A program made the position numbers and the translations under genes. Below are positions 7,625 to 16,778 of a stretch of DNA of 37,850 nucleotides, one piece after another. Numbering within the stretch: position 1 is the stretch's first letter; the number at the start of each line of letters is the position of its first letter. The notes beneath the pieces are model-generated. The model was not told the origin of the DNA, made no database searches, and was given only the letters and a program-made list of their open reading frames with translations. Source of the DNA: Muribaculaceae bacterium (GTDB taxonomy: Bacteria > Bacteroidota > Bacteroidia > Bacteroidales > Muribaculaceae). The stretch is from NCBI GenBank assembly GCA_022509125.1, contig JAFLTU010000023.1, forward strand, positions 1 to 37,850, read 5' to 3'.

Positions 7625-7649
7625 ATCTTCAAATTAAATCATAATTTTG
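7618..7649 (+). promoter_or_regulatory. Promoter of the main pilus operon
   Basis: TTTG (7618-7621), 20 nt, TAATTTTG (7642-7649): an exact match to the Bacteroidetes consensus. It lies 113 nt before the first ATG (7763). No second strong promoter was found in the later spacers of this cluster, which supports one long transcript. Confidence 0.82.
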
Positions 7650-7762
7650 TAGACCCGATAGAGTTCCCTCACGCCAGGTGGGGTCGATTCGGGGTGCAAT
7701 CTGACATCATAACAACCAATAAATCAGTCTTTTCTAAAAGACCGCAAAATACCCCCACAGGG

Positions 7763-8344
7763 ATGAACGTCAAAAAGTTTTTTGTCCTCGCGTGCCTGAT
7801 TTTGACATCCGTAGCGCCCCTCTTTTCTCAGAAGGCCGCCGTCAAAACCAACCTAATCGCCGACGCCGTAACCTCCCCTAACCTCGGATTTGAATTCCGA
7901 ATGAAACCAAAATGGACCTACGAGATTGTCGGTGAGGTCAACGCATGGAACATCCACAACCGCCGCTGGCGCCACTGGATGGTGCAGACCGGTCCACGTA
8001 TCTGGATCTGCGAGGCATTCCAGGGTTCTTTCTTCGGCCTGCAGGCTATCGGTGGCCAATTCAATATCGGCAACATCCCTAAGGCTTTTAATTTCTTGGG
8101 ACAACATTTCTCAAACCTTAAAGACCGTCGCTATCAGGGTTGGGGCGTCGGTGCCGGCATCTCTTACGGCTACGACTGGATGCTCGCTAAACACTGGAAC
8201 CTCGAGGCCGAAATCGGTGTCGGTTGGATATATACAAAATACGACCGCTACCCCTGCACCGTCTGCGGAACCAAAGAGGGTTCGGGCCACCACAACTACT
8301 ACGGCCCAACTCGCCTCTCCCTCGCAATCGAATACCTGTTCTGA
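7763..8344 (+). CDS. DUF3575 outer-membrane beta-barrel protein
   Basis: Protein of 193 residues with signal peptide MNVKKFFVLACLILTSVAPLFS followed by QKAAVKTNLIADAVTSPN, the standard start of DUF3575 proteins. The rest alternates short amphipathic strands ending in aromatics (GFEFRMKPKWTYEIVGEVNAW, GAGISYGYDWML, RLSLAIEYLF) and ends in Phe, as expected for an outer-membrane barrel. DUF3575 genes commonly lead FimA/Mfa-type fimbrial clusters in Bacteroidales, as here; a role in pilus assembly or outer-membrane anchoring is inferred. I chose ATG at 7763 because it opens directly into the signal peptide; the upstream extension is repeat DNA. It is probably first in the operon. Confidence 0.88.
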   Translation: MNVKKFFVLACLILTSVAPLFSQKAAVKTNLIADAVTSPNLGFEFRMKPKWTYEIVGEVNAWNIHNRRWRHWMVQTGPRIWICEAFQGSFFGLQAIGGQFNIGNIPKAFNFLGQHFSNLKDRRYQGWGVGAGISYGYDWMLAKHWNLEAEIGVGWIYTKYDRYPCTVCGTKEGSGHHNYYGPTRLSLAIEYLF

Positions 8345-8418
8345 AAGTTGAAAGTTGAAAGTGAAAAAGTTTAATCCCATCAACCGTAAACTGAAAACCG
8401 TAAACCGTAAACAGTAAA
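8343..8418. repeat. Heptad arrays between the DUF3575 and DUF3868 genes
   Basis: GAAAGTT, GAAAGTT, GAAAGTG (8343-8363) start inside the TGA stop codon (8342-8344) of the DUF3575 gene. A second family follows: CCGTAAA, CTGAAAA, CCGTAAA, CCGTAAA, CAGTAAA (8384-8418), ending 8 nt before the next ATG. Confidence 0.92.
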
Positions 8419-8426
8419 CCATTCAA

Positions 8427-10058
8427 ATGAAACTCCTAAATAAAGTCTTTGTTGTTAGTCTTTTGTCTATGGGTGCTTTACAGGCACTGCCAGTGGACCT
8501 TCCTGCCGGAAACAAAGACAATTCATATCTCGGTGTAACTGTCGAGAATATCTATAAGCTCGACAACGGGAAATTGGCCGTGGAACTCGCCCTCGACCTT
8601 AACCGGGTTAACATGACAAGCCAGTTCGAACAGGTCTTCACTCCTTATATATATAATGGCACCGACACTGTCCGTTTCGACTCCTTCTCTCTGACAGGCC
8701 ACAAACGCCTACTCTCCAACCAGAGAAACCACCGTGTTATGCCTGTCACTTTCTATAAGACGGAACTTATCCCCACAAAGCTTCCCCATCCAAATATCGA
8801 GGTATCAGCCCTCGGCGGCGCTGCAGGCAACTACGACCTCCGAGTGCTAACCAACTGGAGAGATTGGATGGAGACGGCCACCTTCGGCATCGATTCCGAA
8901 GTATTCGGATGCGCCAACTGCCTCAAGAAACTCGACGGCATCGGCGACGAATGGATGCCCCTCGCTCAAACCGACTTCGTGCAGCGCAGCTTCTTCCCCG
9001 AATTCCTTTATGTCACCCCCGTGGCCGAAGCGGTCAAGATGCGTGAAATCTCTGCAAGAGCATATATCGACTTCCCGGTGAACCGCACCGAAATCTATCC
9101 CGACTATCGCCGCAATCCCGAGGAACTCGCGAAAATCCGAGCCACCATCGACTCGGTGAAAAACGACAAAGATATCAACATCACTTCTCTCCATATTTCC
9201 GGTACTGCATCCCCTGAAGGCGGCTACCAGAACAACGTGCGACTCGCTTCGGGCCGTACCGAATCTCTCAAAAACTATGTGCAGGGTCTTTATCTTTTCC
9301 CGAAAGACTTTATCACCACGAGCTTCGAACCGGTAGACTGGCAGGGCCTCGCGGAATTCCTCCAGATGGTCAACGGTCTCTCTCAAAACCCGACCGATTC
9401 AATCCGCTATGACCAGTTCCAAAACATCCCCGGTGACCCGTCGGTTTGGGTGGCCGAAGTACCCTCCGCCACTGAAATCCTCGGTATCGTGAATTCTGAT
9501 ATGGAACCTGTGGCCCGCAACAATAAAATCAAGACCACCTATCCGTCACAATACGCCTGGTTGCTCGCCAACGTCTACCCGGCTCTCCGCCACTCAGACT
9601 ATCGCATCCAGTTCGAGATCAAGACCTACACGGAGGTAAGCGAGATCCTTGAGGTGATGGCCACCCAGCCGCAGAAACTCTCGCTCGCAGAACTCTTCGT
9701 GGCTGCCAATTCGCAGGAACCCGGTTCGGAACTTTACAACCGCGCCTTCGAGCTGGCCGTGACAATGTTCCCCGACGATGAAACCGCCAACCTCAACGCT
9801 GCCACGGCAGCAATGCAGCGCGGCGACCTCATAAGCGCCCAGCGCTACCTCAATAAGGTTGAACAGGAAACCCCCGAGGCCGATTATGCAAAGGCCATGC
9901 TCATGCTCATGCAAGGCAACCAGGAGGAGGCTCTCCAGATGTTCAACTCCCTCTCCAACTCTCTCAGCCCCGCAGTGGCCGAAAAAGCCACAGCCGCCAA
10001 AAACGGCATCGAAGAAGTTAACCGTGCAAACGGCCGTAACTTCATCCCTGCGGAATAA
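8427..10058 (+). CDS. DUF3868 protein with OmpA-like and TPR regions
   Basis: Protein of 543 residues. A signal peptide (about 1-22) is followed by an N-terminal region (about 30-120) like DUF3868, a family almost always next to DUF3575 and fimbrillin genes. Residues about 208-300 (ARAYIDFPVNRTEIYPDYRR ... HISGTASPEGGYQNNVRLAS) resemble an OmpA-like peptidoglycan-binding domain, including the TASPEG loop and NxxLAxxRA-like helix. The C-terminal part (about 420-530) consists of helical pairs like TPR repeats. Cys162 and Cys165 form a CANC pair. A periplasmic or outer-membrane protein that fixes the pilus platform to peptidoglycan is the likely role (inference). It lies 82 nt after DUF3575 and 15 nt before the next gene. 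Confidence 0.85.
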   Translation: MKLLNKVFVVSLLSMGALQALPVDLPAGNKDNSYLGVTVENIYKLDNGKLAVELALDLNRVNMTSQFEQVFTPYIYNGTDTVRFDSFSLTGHKRLLSNQRNHRVMPVTFYKTELIPTKLPHPNIEVSALGGAAGNYDLRVLTNWRDWMETATFGIDSEVFGCANCLKKLDGIGDEWMPLAQTDFVQRSFFPEFLYVTPVAEAVKMREISARAYIDFPVNRTEIYPDYRRNPEELAKIRATIDSVKNDKDINITSLHISGTASPEGGYQNNVRLASGRTESLKNYVQGLYLFPKDFITTSFEPVDWQGLAEFLQMVNGLSQNPTDSIRYDQFQNIPGDPSVWVAEVPSATEILGIVNSDMEPVARNNKIKTTYPSQYAWLLANVYPALRHSDYRIQFEIKTYTEVSEILEVMATQPQKLSLAELFVAANSQEPGSELYNRAFELAVTMFPDDETANLNAATAAMQRGDLISAQRYLNKVEQETPEADYAKAMLMLMQGNQEEALQMFNSLSNSLSPAVAEKATAAKNGIEEVNRANGRNFIPAE

Positions 10059-10073
10059 ACAACGTTTAAAGAC

Positions 10074-11417
10074 ATGAAATTACTCCATTACATATTAGCT
10101 CCAGTCCTATTGTTCGGTGCTTGGTCCTGCTCCGACAAATCAGACCCGGAACTTTCGTTGCCCCCGGTAGGTGGTGACGAATGTCTCGTTTCTATCCAAA
10201 TGCCCGTCGTGGCATTCGGCAACAGTTCCTTCGGGTCAAGGGCTGTCCCCAACACTCCAATCGATGGAAACGAGGGCACACTTCGCTCTCTCTATGTCAT
10301 GATCTTCAGCTACGATGAGGATAACAAGATATACCATCGGATGTCTTGCGAAGAAAAGATTGCGAGTGGAACAACAAATAAAGTTACTAACAATTACGAC
10401 GATCTCGTTTACAACTCAGGCGTAGGACTCGGAATCGGCACATATAAATTTTATATCCTCGCTAACTTCCTTGAATATTGGGAGGATGATGATCGCAAAA
10501 ACCTTGTTGGGGATGAAAAAAGAGAAGCCTTCGAAGCTGCTACCGATTCGGAGGAAAAGATAAAGGATCTTATCCTTACCTATAAAGGAAATATAAAAGG
10601 CGAAGAGCTCCCGATGATTTGTCTGCCCGAAAACATCTGCATCGACAATGAAGACAATACGGGTCAAGTGGCGCTCGAACATGGCGAATTCACAGTCTCC
10701 GAATCCGATGTGCTCAACCAGGAGAAGAAGACGCTTTACGCTCCCCTATCCATCCTTTGCACAAAGGTGAGGTTTACCCTCCTTTACGACCATACAGGTT
10801 TCTCATCTGAATTCCCGGCAAACGCCAGTTTCGAAATCAACCCCGGAGTCGATGTAGACAATGTCTACAAATATTTCTATATAAATTCACTTCCCGAATA
10901 TCAGGAAACTCCGGAAACGGGAAGTGAGGTGATAGGAGAGGAACCCTCCGCCGATGTAAATAGTGAATCTGATATTCCTTCTGCAGTGGCTGAGGCAGAT
11001 GACTATTTCAATATCCTTTCCAGTAGTGCCACCGAACCCATCATGATAGAAAAAACCAAGTATCCTTCCTTAGAAGATGGCACTAACGCTTATCTGGCTA
11101 TAAAGGAATCTCTTAACGTGCCAAGCAATCTTGAGAAATTAGGGACGGAAGCCACATGGACAAACTCAGAACAGAGAGCCTGGCAATGCCTGACATATCT
11201 TCCGGCAAATCCCAACTCGGAACCTGTCACTACGCTCAAAATCTCAACCGGCGGCGGGGCTGTCAATGAAAGTTATACAATTCCTCTCAGCGCCCTTACG
11301 GAAGGTTATTTCTACGATATTGTAGCAAAACTTATTACCCCCAAGATAATTGCAGTGTCAATCAACGTGAAGGTAACAGACTGGACGTATAATCCCGAAC
11401 AGTCTGTGTCATGGTAA
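10074..11417 (+). CDS. FimB/Mfa2 family fimbrial lipoprotein
   Basis: Lipoprotein of 447 residues of the FimB/Mfa2 type, the family that anchors type V pili in the outer membrane and limits their length in Porphyromonas. The signal peptide ends at AWSC (Cys19). A candidate protease site is FGSRAVP (Arg56-Ala57). The core has two-layer fimbrillin features: LRSLYVMIFSYDED, GLGIGTYKFYILANF, TLYAPLSILCTKVRFTLLYD, RAWQCLTYLPANPNSEP, and the end VKVTDWTYNPEQSVSW with C-terminal Trp. It is clearly related to the proteins at 28684 and 29975. It sits 15 nt after the DUF3868 gene. Family confident; anchor versus accessory subunit inferred. Confidence 0.85.
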   Translation: MKLLHYILAPVLLFGAWSCSDKSDPELSLPPVGGDECLVSIQMPVVAFGNSSFGSRAVPNTPIDGNEGTLRSLYVMIFSYDEDNKIYHRMSCEEKIASGTTNKVTNNYDDLVYNSGVGLGIGTYKFYILANFLEYWEDDDRKNLVGDEKREAFEAATDSEEKIKDLILTYKGNIKGEELPMICLPENICIDNEDNTGQVALEHGEFTVSESDVLNQEKKTLYAPLSILCTKVRFTLLYDHTGFSSEFPANASFEINPGVDVDNVYKYFYINSLPEYQETPETGSEVIGEEPSADVNSESDIPSAVAEADDYFNILSSSATEPIMIEKTKYPSLEDGTNAYLAIKESLNVPSNLEKLGTEATWTNSEQRAWQCLTYLPANPNSEPVTTLKISTGGGAVNESYTIPLSALTEGYFYDIVAKLITPKIIAVSINVKVTDWTYNPEQSVSW

Positions 11418-11431
11418 GGTAGAGGATTATG

Positions 11432-11551
11432 GTTTAAAGTTTAAAGTTTATAGTTTAAAGTTTAAACCCGGCTCCAAACCTTATACCTACTACCCTCATA
11501 CCTCATAACCCCTCTCTAATTCCCAAACCCTAAACCTCCCAAACCCTAATA
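11432..11551. repeat. Three successive heptad families in one spacer
   Basis: GTTTAAA, GTTTAAA, GTTTATA, GTTTAAA, GTTTAAA (11432-11466); then CCTTATA, CCTACTA and two imperfect CCTCATA units (11479-11507); then CCCAAAC, CCTAAAC, two extra bases, CCCAAAC, CCTAATA (11522-11551). Together they fill the 137-nt gap up to the TTG start at 11555. Confidence 0.9.
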
Positions 11552-11554
11552 GTC

Positions 11555-14083
11555 TTGAAACCTATTAAACCATATATCCTTTCTCTCTTTGCAGCCGCGG
11601 TGGTCTCAGTGGCAACAACGGCCTGTAAAGACGATATAATCAACATCGACGATCCGAACGTCGCTCCATCCGAGGATGTCTCCGGAGATGCCTACTATAT
11701 GGCCTTGCGTGTCTACAACGCAGCCGCAATAGAGGCCGGAACCCGCGCTACCCACGACAGCGACGACAAGGACTACCCGGAAAACGGAAAACCATTTAAT
11801 ACGGGTCTTGCTAATGAAAATGCCCTATGCCCGGCTACTTCGTCAGAATCCTCTCCCCATTTCCTCCTGGTGTTTGAGGACAAGGAAGGATCAGATGACT
11901 CCAAGAAACTCGAGTATCTTTTCCCTTTGATAAACTGGGATTACGAAAAAAACGGCTCACAGGTTGACAACAATAATGAAACTGAAAAATCAGGCTACGT
12001 TGCCTACTATACCTTCTATACATCCTTGCAGCGTCCTGAAATTCCTAAAAATATCGGAACCCGTACGGTCTGTGTGGTCCTGAATGCAGGCGAGCAACTT
12101 AAAGCCAATCTTAAAGCGGCTGTAGGTTCTACTTATAGCGATGTAATGAGCCTGACAATCCAAGATCCCGATGCTGCTTCTACTCCGGGTGACGGCGATG
12201 AAATAGAAGGCGTCGCTATCTCTGCGGCTTCTCCTGCCGACTATCTTTTCTGCACGGATTCCGATGGCACTAAATATTTCACGATGACATCTTCAATCGT
12301 GGCTCCTCTTGATAATGATGATAATTTCAGTAAATATTACCCGAAGAGGGGAGAAACCGGTCCGGCGGTAATCAAATATAGTTCCAATCCATTCACTTGG
12401 TATCCAACCAAAGATCAGGCTGCAACTAACCCTATCTTCACTTTCTTCCTCGAACGTATGCAGGCAAAGTTCACCCTCACTTTCGAGGATCAAAAGGGAG
12501 TAAAGCATTATTTGGCCGAAAGTGGGGAACTCCATGCCGGTGATGATGGTTTTTGGAAACAGAGTCATATCGTTTTCAAATCAGGGGTAGATTTCAATCC
12601 GACGCAAGAAATAAAATACGTGAAGACATTCACTCCTCGCACCGCCGATGCAAAACCAACTTACACTATTGAAAAGGCTGCAAGCTGGAAGATTAATATC
12701 ATGGGTTGGGGCGTAAATGCCGTTGAGTCGAAGGAAAATATCTTCAAGAAAATCGGTGCATCAGCAAATTATTTTACCGGATGGAATACAAATGCTTATA
12801 GCCACATCCGTAATTTCTGGGCCGAAGATTTAAACTATTCATCGACAGCATTCCCGGATCAATACCGCGAAGCTCGGACCGTAAACGCAAATGGCGAAAT
12901 TGTTGTGGATCGTTCCATCAAAGCTTACAATGACGTTACACCCTCTCCCTCTCTCACTTATTTCAATTTCTCGGAACTCACGCAACCGGCCACTCACCAA
13001 TATTCACCGGAAAACACATTCTCGACGGATGCTTTCATTGACGGGAGTAACACCAATTCCCTTGATGATGTCGCAACGGCTAATAAATCTCAGGCTTATA
13101 TGCGAGCCGGGACTCACCTTATCCTGACTTCCCAACTCCTGATCGAGGAATTCGATGATGCAGGAGTTTATAAAGCTGATTCATTCAACAGCAACGGGGG
13201 TGCATACGATTCTTCAAAGTCGATTACCGAAGAAGGCAACCATGGTCTCTCCAAATATCTCATGAACGATATCTTCTGGAGCGAGGAGGCATATCTCGAA
13301 TATGTAGCTGAATATCTCGGCTACTGGATGCAGGAAGATGAAGAAACCTTTGGTAAAAACGACGGTATTTTCTATTATTCACCTCCTATTTCAGAAAACA
13401 ACCCAAGATATATCAACAATACCTATCTTAAAGTTGAACCCCTCTATGCTCAGGGAGCCGACGGCTGGGTACATATAATTCCCGATATCGACGAAATTTA
13501 CAATAACACTGAGAAACTTTACTTAGTGGGGGAAAATATCAAAAAAGAATCACAGCTGACAGAAGAGGAAAAGGATGATGAAAAGATAGAGGACAAATTG
13601 ATAGTCTTTTATTCAAAATTCCCGAATTTGAATACCGACGACGCCTATAAGCCTATCACACGAGCTATGTTTGAGGTGCTCGCCCTATCTCATCCCGAAT
13701 ACTTCGCTCAGCACTATAACCGGGGACGCATGTACTACGCTATTCCCGTGCAACATTACGACAATAATGGAATGACCAACCTCGTTACAGGTAAGTATGG
13801 AGTCGTAAGAAACCATTGGTATAGTTTCAACGTCACAAACTTTAGCGGGGTCGGCACTCCGGTGGATGTCCCCGAGCAGAAAATCATACCCAACAACGAG
13901 CGTTCGTTCGACCAGCTCGGAATCACCCTTTCTATCCTTCCCTGGCACGTCATGTCAGAGGAGGTGGATATCACCGAGCAACGTCCCGGCATCAATATCT
14001 CAAAGATTGACGAAGACCTCAAATTGAAAGCCAACGATTGGAACTATAGTCCCGATGAACTTGACGCAGAAGATGGATTCTAA
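11555..14083 (+). CDS. Mfa1-family fimbrillin lipoprotein (copy A1)
   Basis: Predicted pilus subunit of 842 residues, much longer than P. gingivalis Mfa1 (about 560). The lipobox is TTAC (Cys24) followed by KDDI, an export-signal-like acidic stretch. A candidate maturation site is AGTRATHD (Arg64-Ala65). The C-terminal region GKYGVVRNHWYSFNVTNFSG, then GVGTPVDVPEQKIIPNN and ILPWHV, matches the Mfa1/fimbrillin C-terminal domain (PF15495 type), where the exchanged strand lies in type V pili. The only start consistent with a signal peptide is TTG at 11555; the next ATG is past the lipobox. The C-terminal end is shared with the gene at 17028, which suggests duplication. It is preceded by heptad arrays. 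Family good; stalk versus accessory role unknown. Confidence 0.85.
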   Translation: MKPIKPYILSLFAAAVVSVATTACKDDIINIDDPNVAPSEDVSGDAYYMALRVYNAAAIEAGTRATHDSDDKDYPENGKPFNTGLANENALCPATSSESSPHFLLVFEDKEGSDDSKKLEYLFPLINWDYEKNGSQVDNNNETEKSGYVAYYTFYTSLQRPEIPKNIGTRTVCVVLNAGEQLKANLKAAVGSTYSDVMSLTIQDPDAASTPGDGDEIEGVAISAASPADYLFCTDSDGTKYFTMTSSIVAPLDNDDNFSKYYPKRGETGPAVIKYSSNPFTWYPTKDQAATNPIFTFFLERMQAKFTLTFEDQKGVKHYLAESGELHAGDDGFWKQSHIVFKSGVDFNPTQEIKYVKTFTPRTADAKPTYTIEKAASWKINIMGWGVNAVESKENIFKKIGASANYFTGWNTNAYSHIRNFWAEDLNYSSTAFPDQYREARTVNANGEIVVDRSIKAYNDVTPSPSLTYFNFSELTQPATHQYSPENTFSTDAFIDGSNTNSLDDVATANKSQAYMRAGTHLILTSQLLIEEFDDAGVYKADSFNSNGGAYDSSKSITEEGNHGLSKYLMNDIFWSEEAYLEYVAEYLGYWMQEDEETFGKNDGIFYYSPPISENNPRYINNTYLKVEPLYAQGADGWVHIIPDIDEIYNNTEKLYLVGENIKKESQLTEEEKDDEKIEDKLIVFYSKFPNLNTDDAYKPITRAMFEVLALSHPEYFAQHYNRGRMYYAIPVQHYDNNGMTNLVTGKYGVVRNHWYSFNVTNFSGVGTPVDVPEQKIIPNNERSFDQLGITLSILPWHVMSEEVDITEQRPGINISKIDEDLKLKANDWNYSPDELDAEDGF

Positions 14084-14099
14084 TAAAACTAACCTACTG

Positions 14100-16778
14100 A
14101 TGAAGTTTATCCATAACATAAAGAAATTCATAATCCCGAGGAAGTCAGCGTTCGCGGCTCTTCCGGCTATATGCCTTGCAGCCGGCTCGCTCCTCTCTTC
14201 CTGTGTGGCGGAAGACCTCCCGGATTGTCCTGACAACACTCCGGATCTTCCAGGGTCGGAATATCTTCTCTCCTTCAAAATCAGTCTACCTACTCTCGGA
14301 AACTCTTCCAGGATTTCTGATCATTCCATCCTGGATGAGACTTACGATAATTATATCGACCCTACAAGAATGTATATCCTTTTCTTCATTGAGGGGGATT
14401 TCACAGAAGGTGGAGAAGACAATAGCGAAGTTATCGAGGGTGAAGATGGAAACGGCGAAAACTCAGGGGCTGAAGGTCTCCGTTCTCGCCTATCGAGCAA
14501 AGACGTCTACAGTAACTATAAGCTCTTCCACAAATTCACTGTTAAGGATCCTGCCGTCTCAATGATACCGGTGGCTTATGCCAATGATGTTGAAAAGGAG
14601 AGAGCCGGTCAGAAGGATTGGTATGTGAGAATCGCTATTCCGAAAGTTGTCAACGGTGAGAAATTCGCACAGACCCTTCGTGAAAATCGTTTCCGGATAG
14701 CCGTAGTGGCAAATGCCGAACCCGATAAAGTCCTCAAAATTGAAGTGGGCGACGACATTAATGTTTTGCACCATCAGACGGATCAGACTGATCCCTATGC
14801 TTCCAGCGATAACGCTAAGCTAACTTACGATTTCTTATATAGCAGCAACCCTAACAATAAATATAACAAGGTGCTCGGTTATTACACCGACTGGGTTGAG
14901 AGCAACAATGCTTTTTTCACCTCTGAAGAGACTACGCGTATATGGCTTCGCAACAATTGGGATCCTGAACAAGAATCAAGATGGAATGACGGGGATGGTA
15001 AACCCTATGTAAATCTATGGTCACTGTGGAATTTCAGCGGGACCGACTATCGTGATTTCTTTGAAGGTTATGAGGAGGAAATTCCTGATCCAAATAATGA
15101 AGGTTCTAAAATAACTCGTCCTGGTGAATATACTGTATACATTGATAAATGGGCGAGGAGAAATGGTAAGGTAATCTCTAAATGGATGTCTGAAGAAAAT
15201 GCTACCACTAAATTACTTGATCTAACCGACGAGGATTACACAGACTCTGAGATTGCCGAACCTACCCCCTTATATTTCAAGACAATCGATGGAGCCAAAA
15301 CCGTCACAGACGGGACAATGAAAGCTGTTAAGCTCCCCGAAGCAAATGCAGGGGACTTCGACTCCAACGACAAGATAAAAGAGTCAGGCAAAGGATATTT
15401 CAAATTCCATGCAAATGCCACAGGTAATCTTTTCATCACCGCCAAACATGGACACGACAGTTCTTTAGGAGGCACCAAAAATGAAAGTAGCATTACACTT
15501 GTAGCCCAGATTGGTAACTCTAAAAAATTCCAAAATTATACTTTTAAATATAGGAATGATAACGGTGACCCTAATGGGATACAAACTATCTCTAAAAAGA
15601 TACAGATCACAACAGCCTCTCAGGATGTATATATCTACATACGTCCTAAAGATGGCAACTCCCTCGATATCTATCAGATAGAGTTCATACAGGATAAATA
15701 CCTATACGATACTGATCGCACCGGCATAGCCCCGAGTAATGAGCAGCCTATCCCGATGTATGGCATCCAGTCTTATGAACCTCTTGGCAACCTCTGGGAG
15801 GTGGGCACAACATTCGACCTGGATAACTACAACTATATTAGCAACGATTACAATGATGTTGCTGACCCCACCAAGACATATTTCCATCCCATTTATATGC
15901 TGCGTTCGGTGGCTAAGATTGAGATCAAGATACCTACATCTCTTGAGTCTCACCACGTCTATCTGCGTAGCCTGAACAGGTATGCACGCTGGGAACCTGC
16001 CGACGTCGTTTCAAATACAAATGAAATATGGACTAAAGGCCATGACGCCTTATCCGGTCAGGACTATCTGAAAAGGGATTATTGTGAATGGTTCAATATT
16101 CAAAACCAAGGGGTCTTTTACAATCCTGAAACACAAAATCTTGATAAGATAATTGGGAAGGATGATGAAGACAATGATATAGTGACAGGTCGTCCTCAAC
16201 TTGACGTCTACAAGAAAAAACTCGCTTGGTATTATGGCACTTGGGCTAAAAATGGTCAACTTGGTGGTGTTACTCCTGAGCAAACAGTAGATGTAACAAA
16301 TGAGTTTGATTACCCGCACATAATGAATGCCCTTGTGGGCCGTTCCGACTTCTGTCGCTTCATTCCGGCAGGACATGAGGGTATCTACGACCGCTACGTC
16401 CTTTATGTAGGCGAGAAATATATCGATGATCCCGACAGCAAAGACCTCGGAGGGGCTGTGGAGACTTCTTCACCGAAGATCTGCCATATCGAATTCCGCA
16501 CTAAAGACGATCCCTACGTAAATATGGACGATGACCAGTGCTATCGCGTCTACTTCACCAAGGATGGTGTCTATGGCACTCCTCCGTCGCTCATCGATGA
16601 TGACCATGGATGGGAAACCCAATACGAAAACAAACCTGAAATTCTTAAGGAGCATTGGCCAATCTTGAGAAACCATTATTATTCTTTCACTGTGAAGGAT
16701 ATAGACAACAAGGTTGTGATCGTAGCACTTGAAGTGCTCCCCTGGCGCCAAGTCGACGATATATCCATCTCCTGGTAA
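14100..16778 (+). CDS. Fimbrillin-like lipoprotein with inserted sandwich domain (copy B1)
   Basis: Lipoprotein of 892 residues. The signal peptide is long and basic (KKFIIPRK) and ends at LLSSC (Cys35). The usual TRA site is missing; the equivalent position has GNSSRIS (Arg71). A segment LRSVAKIEIKIPTSL (around residue 605) and the end LRNHYYSFTVKDID ... VLPWRQVDDISISW are shared with the protein at 19630. Residues about 426-533 (KGYFKFHANATGNLFITAKH ... VYIYIRPKDGNSLDIYQIEF) read like an inserted beta-sandwich of the kind found in Bacteroidetes secreted pectate-lyase-like proteins. I chose ATG at 14100, 16 nt after the previous stop; in-frame ATGs at 14055 and 14073 would overlap it. Likely an accessory or tip fimbrillin (inference). 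Confidence 0.75.
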   Translation: MKFIHNIKKFIIPRKSAFAALPAICLAAGSLLSSCVAEDLPDCPDNTPDLPGSEYLLSFKISLPTLGNSSRISDHSILDETYDNYIDPTRMYILFFIEGDFTEGGEDNSEVIEGEDGNGENSGAEGLRSRLSSKDVYSNYKLFHKFTVKDPAVSMIPVAYANDVEKERAGQKDWYVRIAIPKVVNGEKFAQTLRENRFRIAVVANAEPDKVLKIEVGDDINVLHHQTDQTDPYASSDNAKLTYDFLYSSNPNNKYNKVLGYYTDWVESNNAFFTSEETTRIWLRNNWDPEQESRWNDGDGKPYVNLWSLWNFSGTDYRDFFEGYEEEIPDPNNEGSKITRPGEYTVYIDKWARRNGKVISKWMSEENATTKLLDLTDEDYTDSEIAEPTPLYFKTIDGAKTVTDGTMKAVKLPEANAGDFDSNDKIKESGKGYFKFHANATGNLFITAKHGHDSSLGGTKNESSITLVAQIGNSKKFQNYTFKYRNDNGDPNGIQTISKKIQITTASQDVYIYIRPKDGNSLDIYQIEFIQDKYLYDTDRTGIAPSNEQPIPMYGIQSYEPLGNLWEVGTTFDLDNYNYISNDYNDVADPTKTYFHPIYMLRSVAKIEIKIPTSLESHHVYLRSLNRYARWEPADVVSNTNEIWTKGHDALSGQDYLKRDYCEWFNIQNQGVFYNPETQNLDKIIGKDDEDNDIVTGRPQLDVYKKKLAWYYGTWAKNGQLGGVTPEQTVDVTNEFDYPHIMNALVGRSDFCRFIPAGHEGIYDRYVLYVGEKYIDDPDSKDLGGAVETSSPKICHIEFRTKDDPYVNMDDDQCYRVYFTKDGVYGTPPSLIDDDHGWETQYENKPEILKEHWPILRNHYYSFTVKDIDNKVVIVALEVLPWRQVDDISISW

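Larger units (their letters stand above)
7399..7762. other. Intergenic region upstream of the pilus locus
   Basis: This 364-nt gene-free region separates the minus-strand kinase-like gene from the plus-strand pilus operon. From left to right it has a duplicated 40-bp unit (7441-7480 and 7498-7537), a GCACTTR heptad array (7563-7597), a 16-bp palindrome (7609-7624), a strong promoter (7618-7649), and a leader of about 108 nt. Frames open across the repeats do not look coding. Confidence 0.7.

Noticed and set aside
7441-7649. Invertible promoter (phase-variation switch) before the pilus operon
   Set aside because: The long repeats flanking this region are direct, not inverted; the only palindrome is 16 bp and lies within the promoter, and no invertase gene is nearby.
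7544-7762. N-terminal extension of the DUF3575 protein
   Set aside because: It would be translated from repeat and promoter DNA; the signal peptide starts at ATG 7763.
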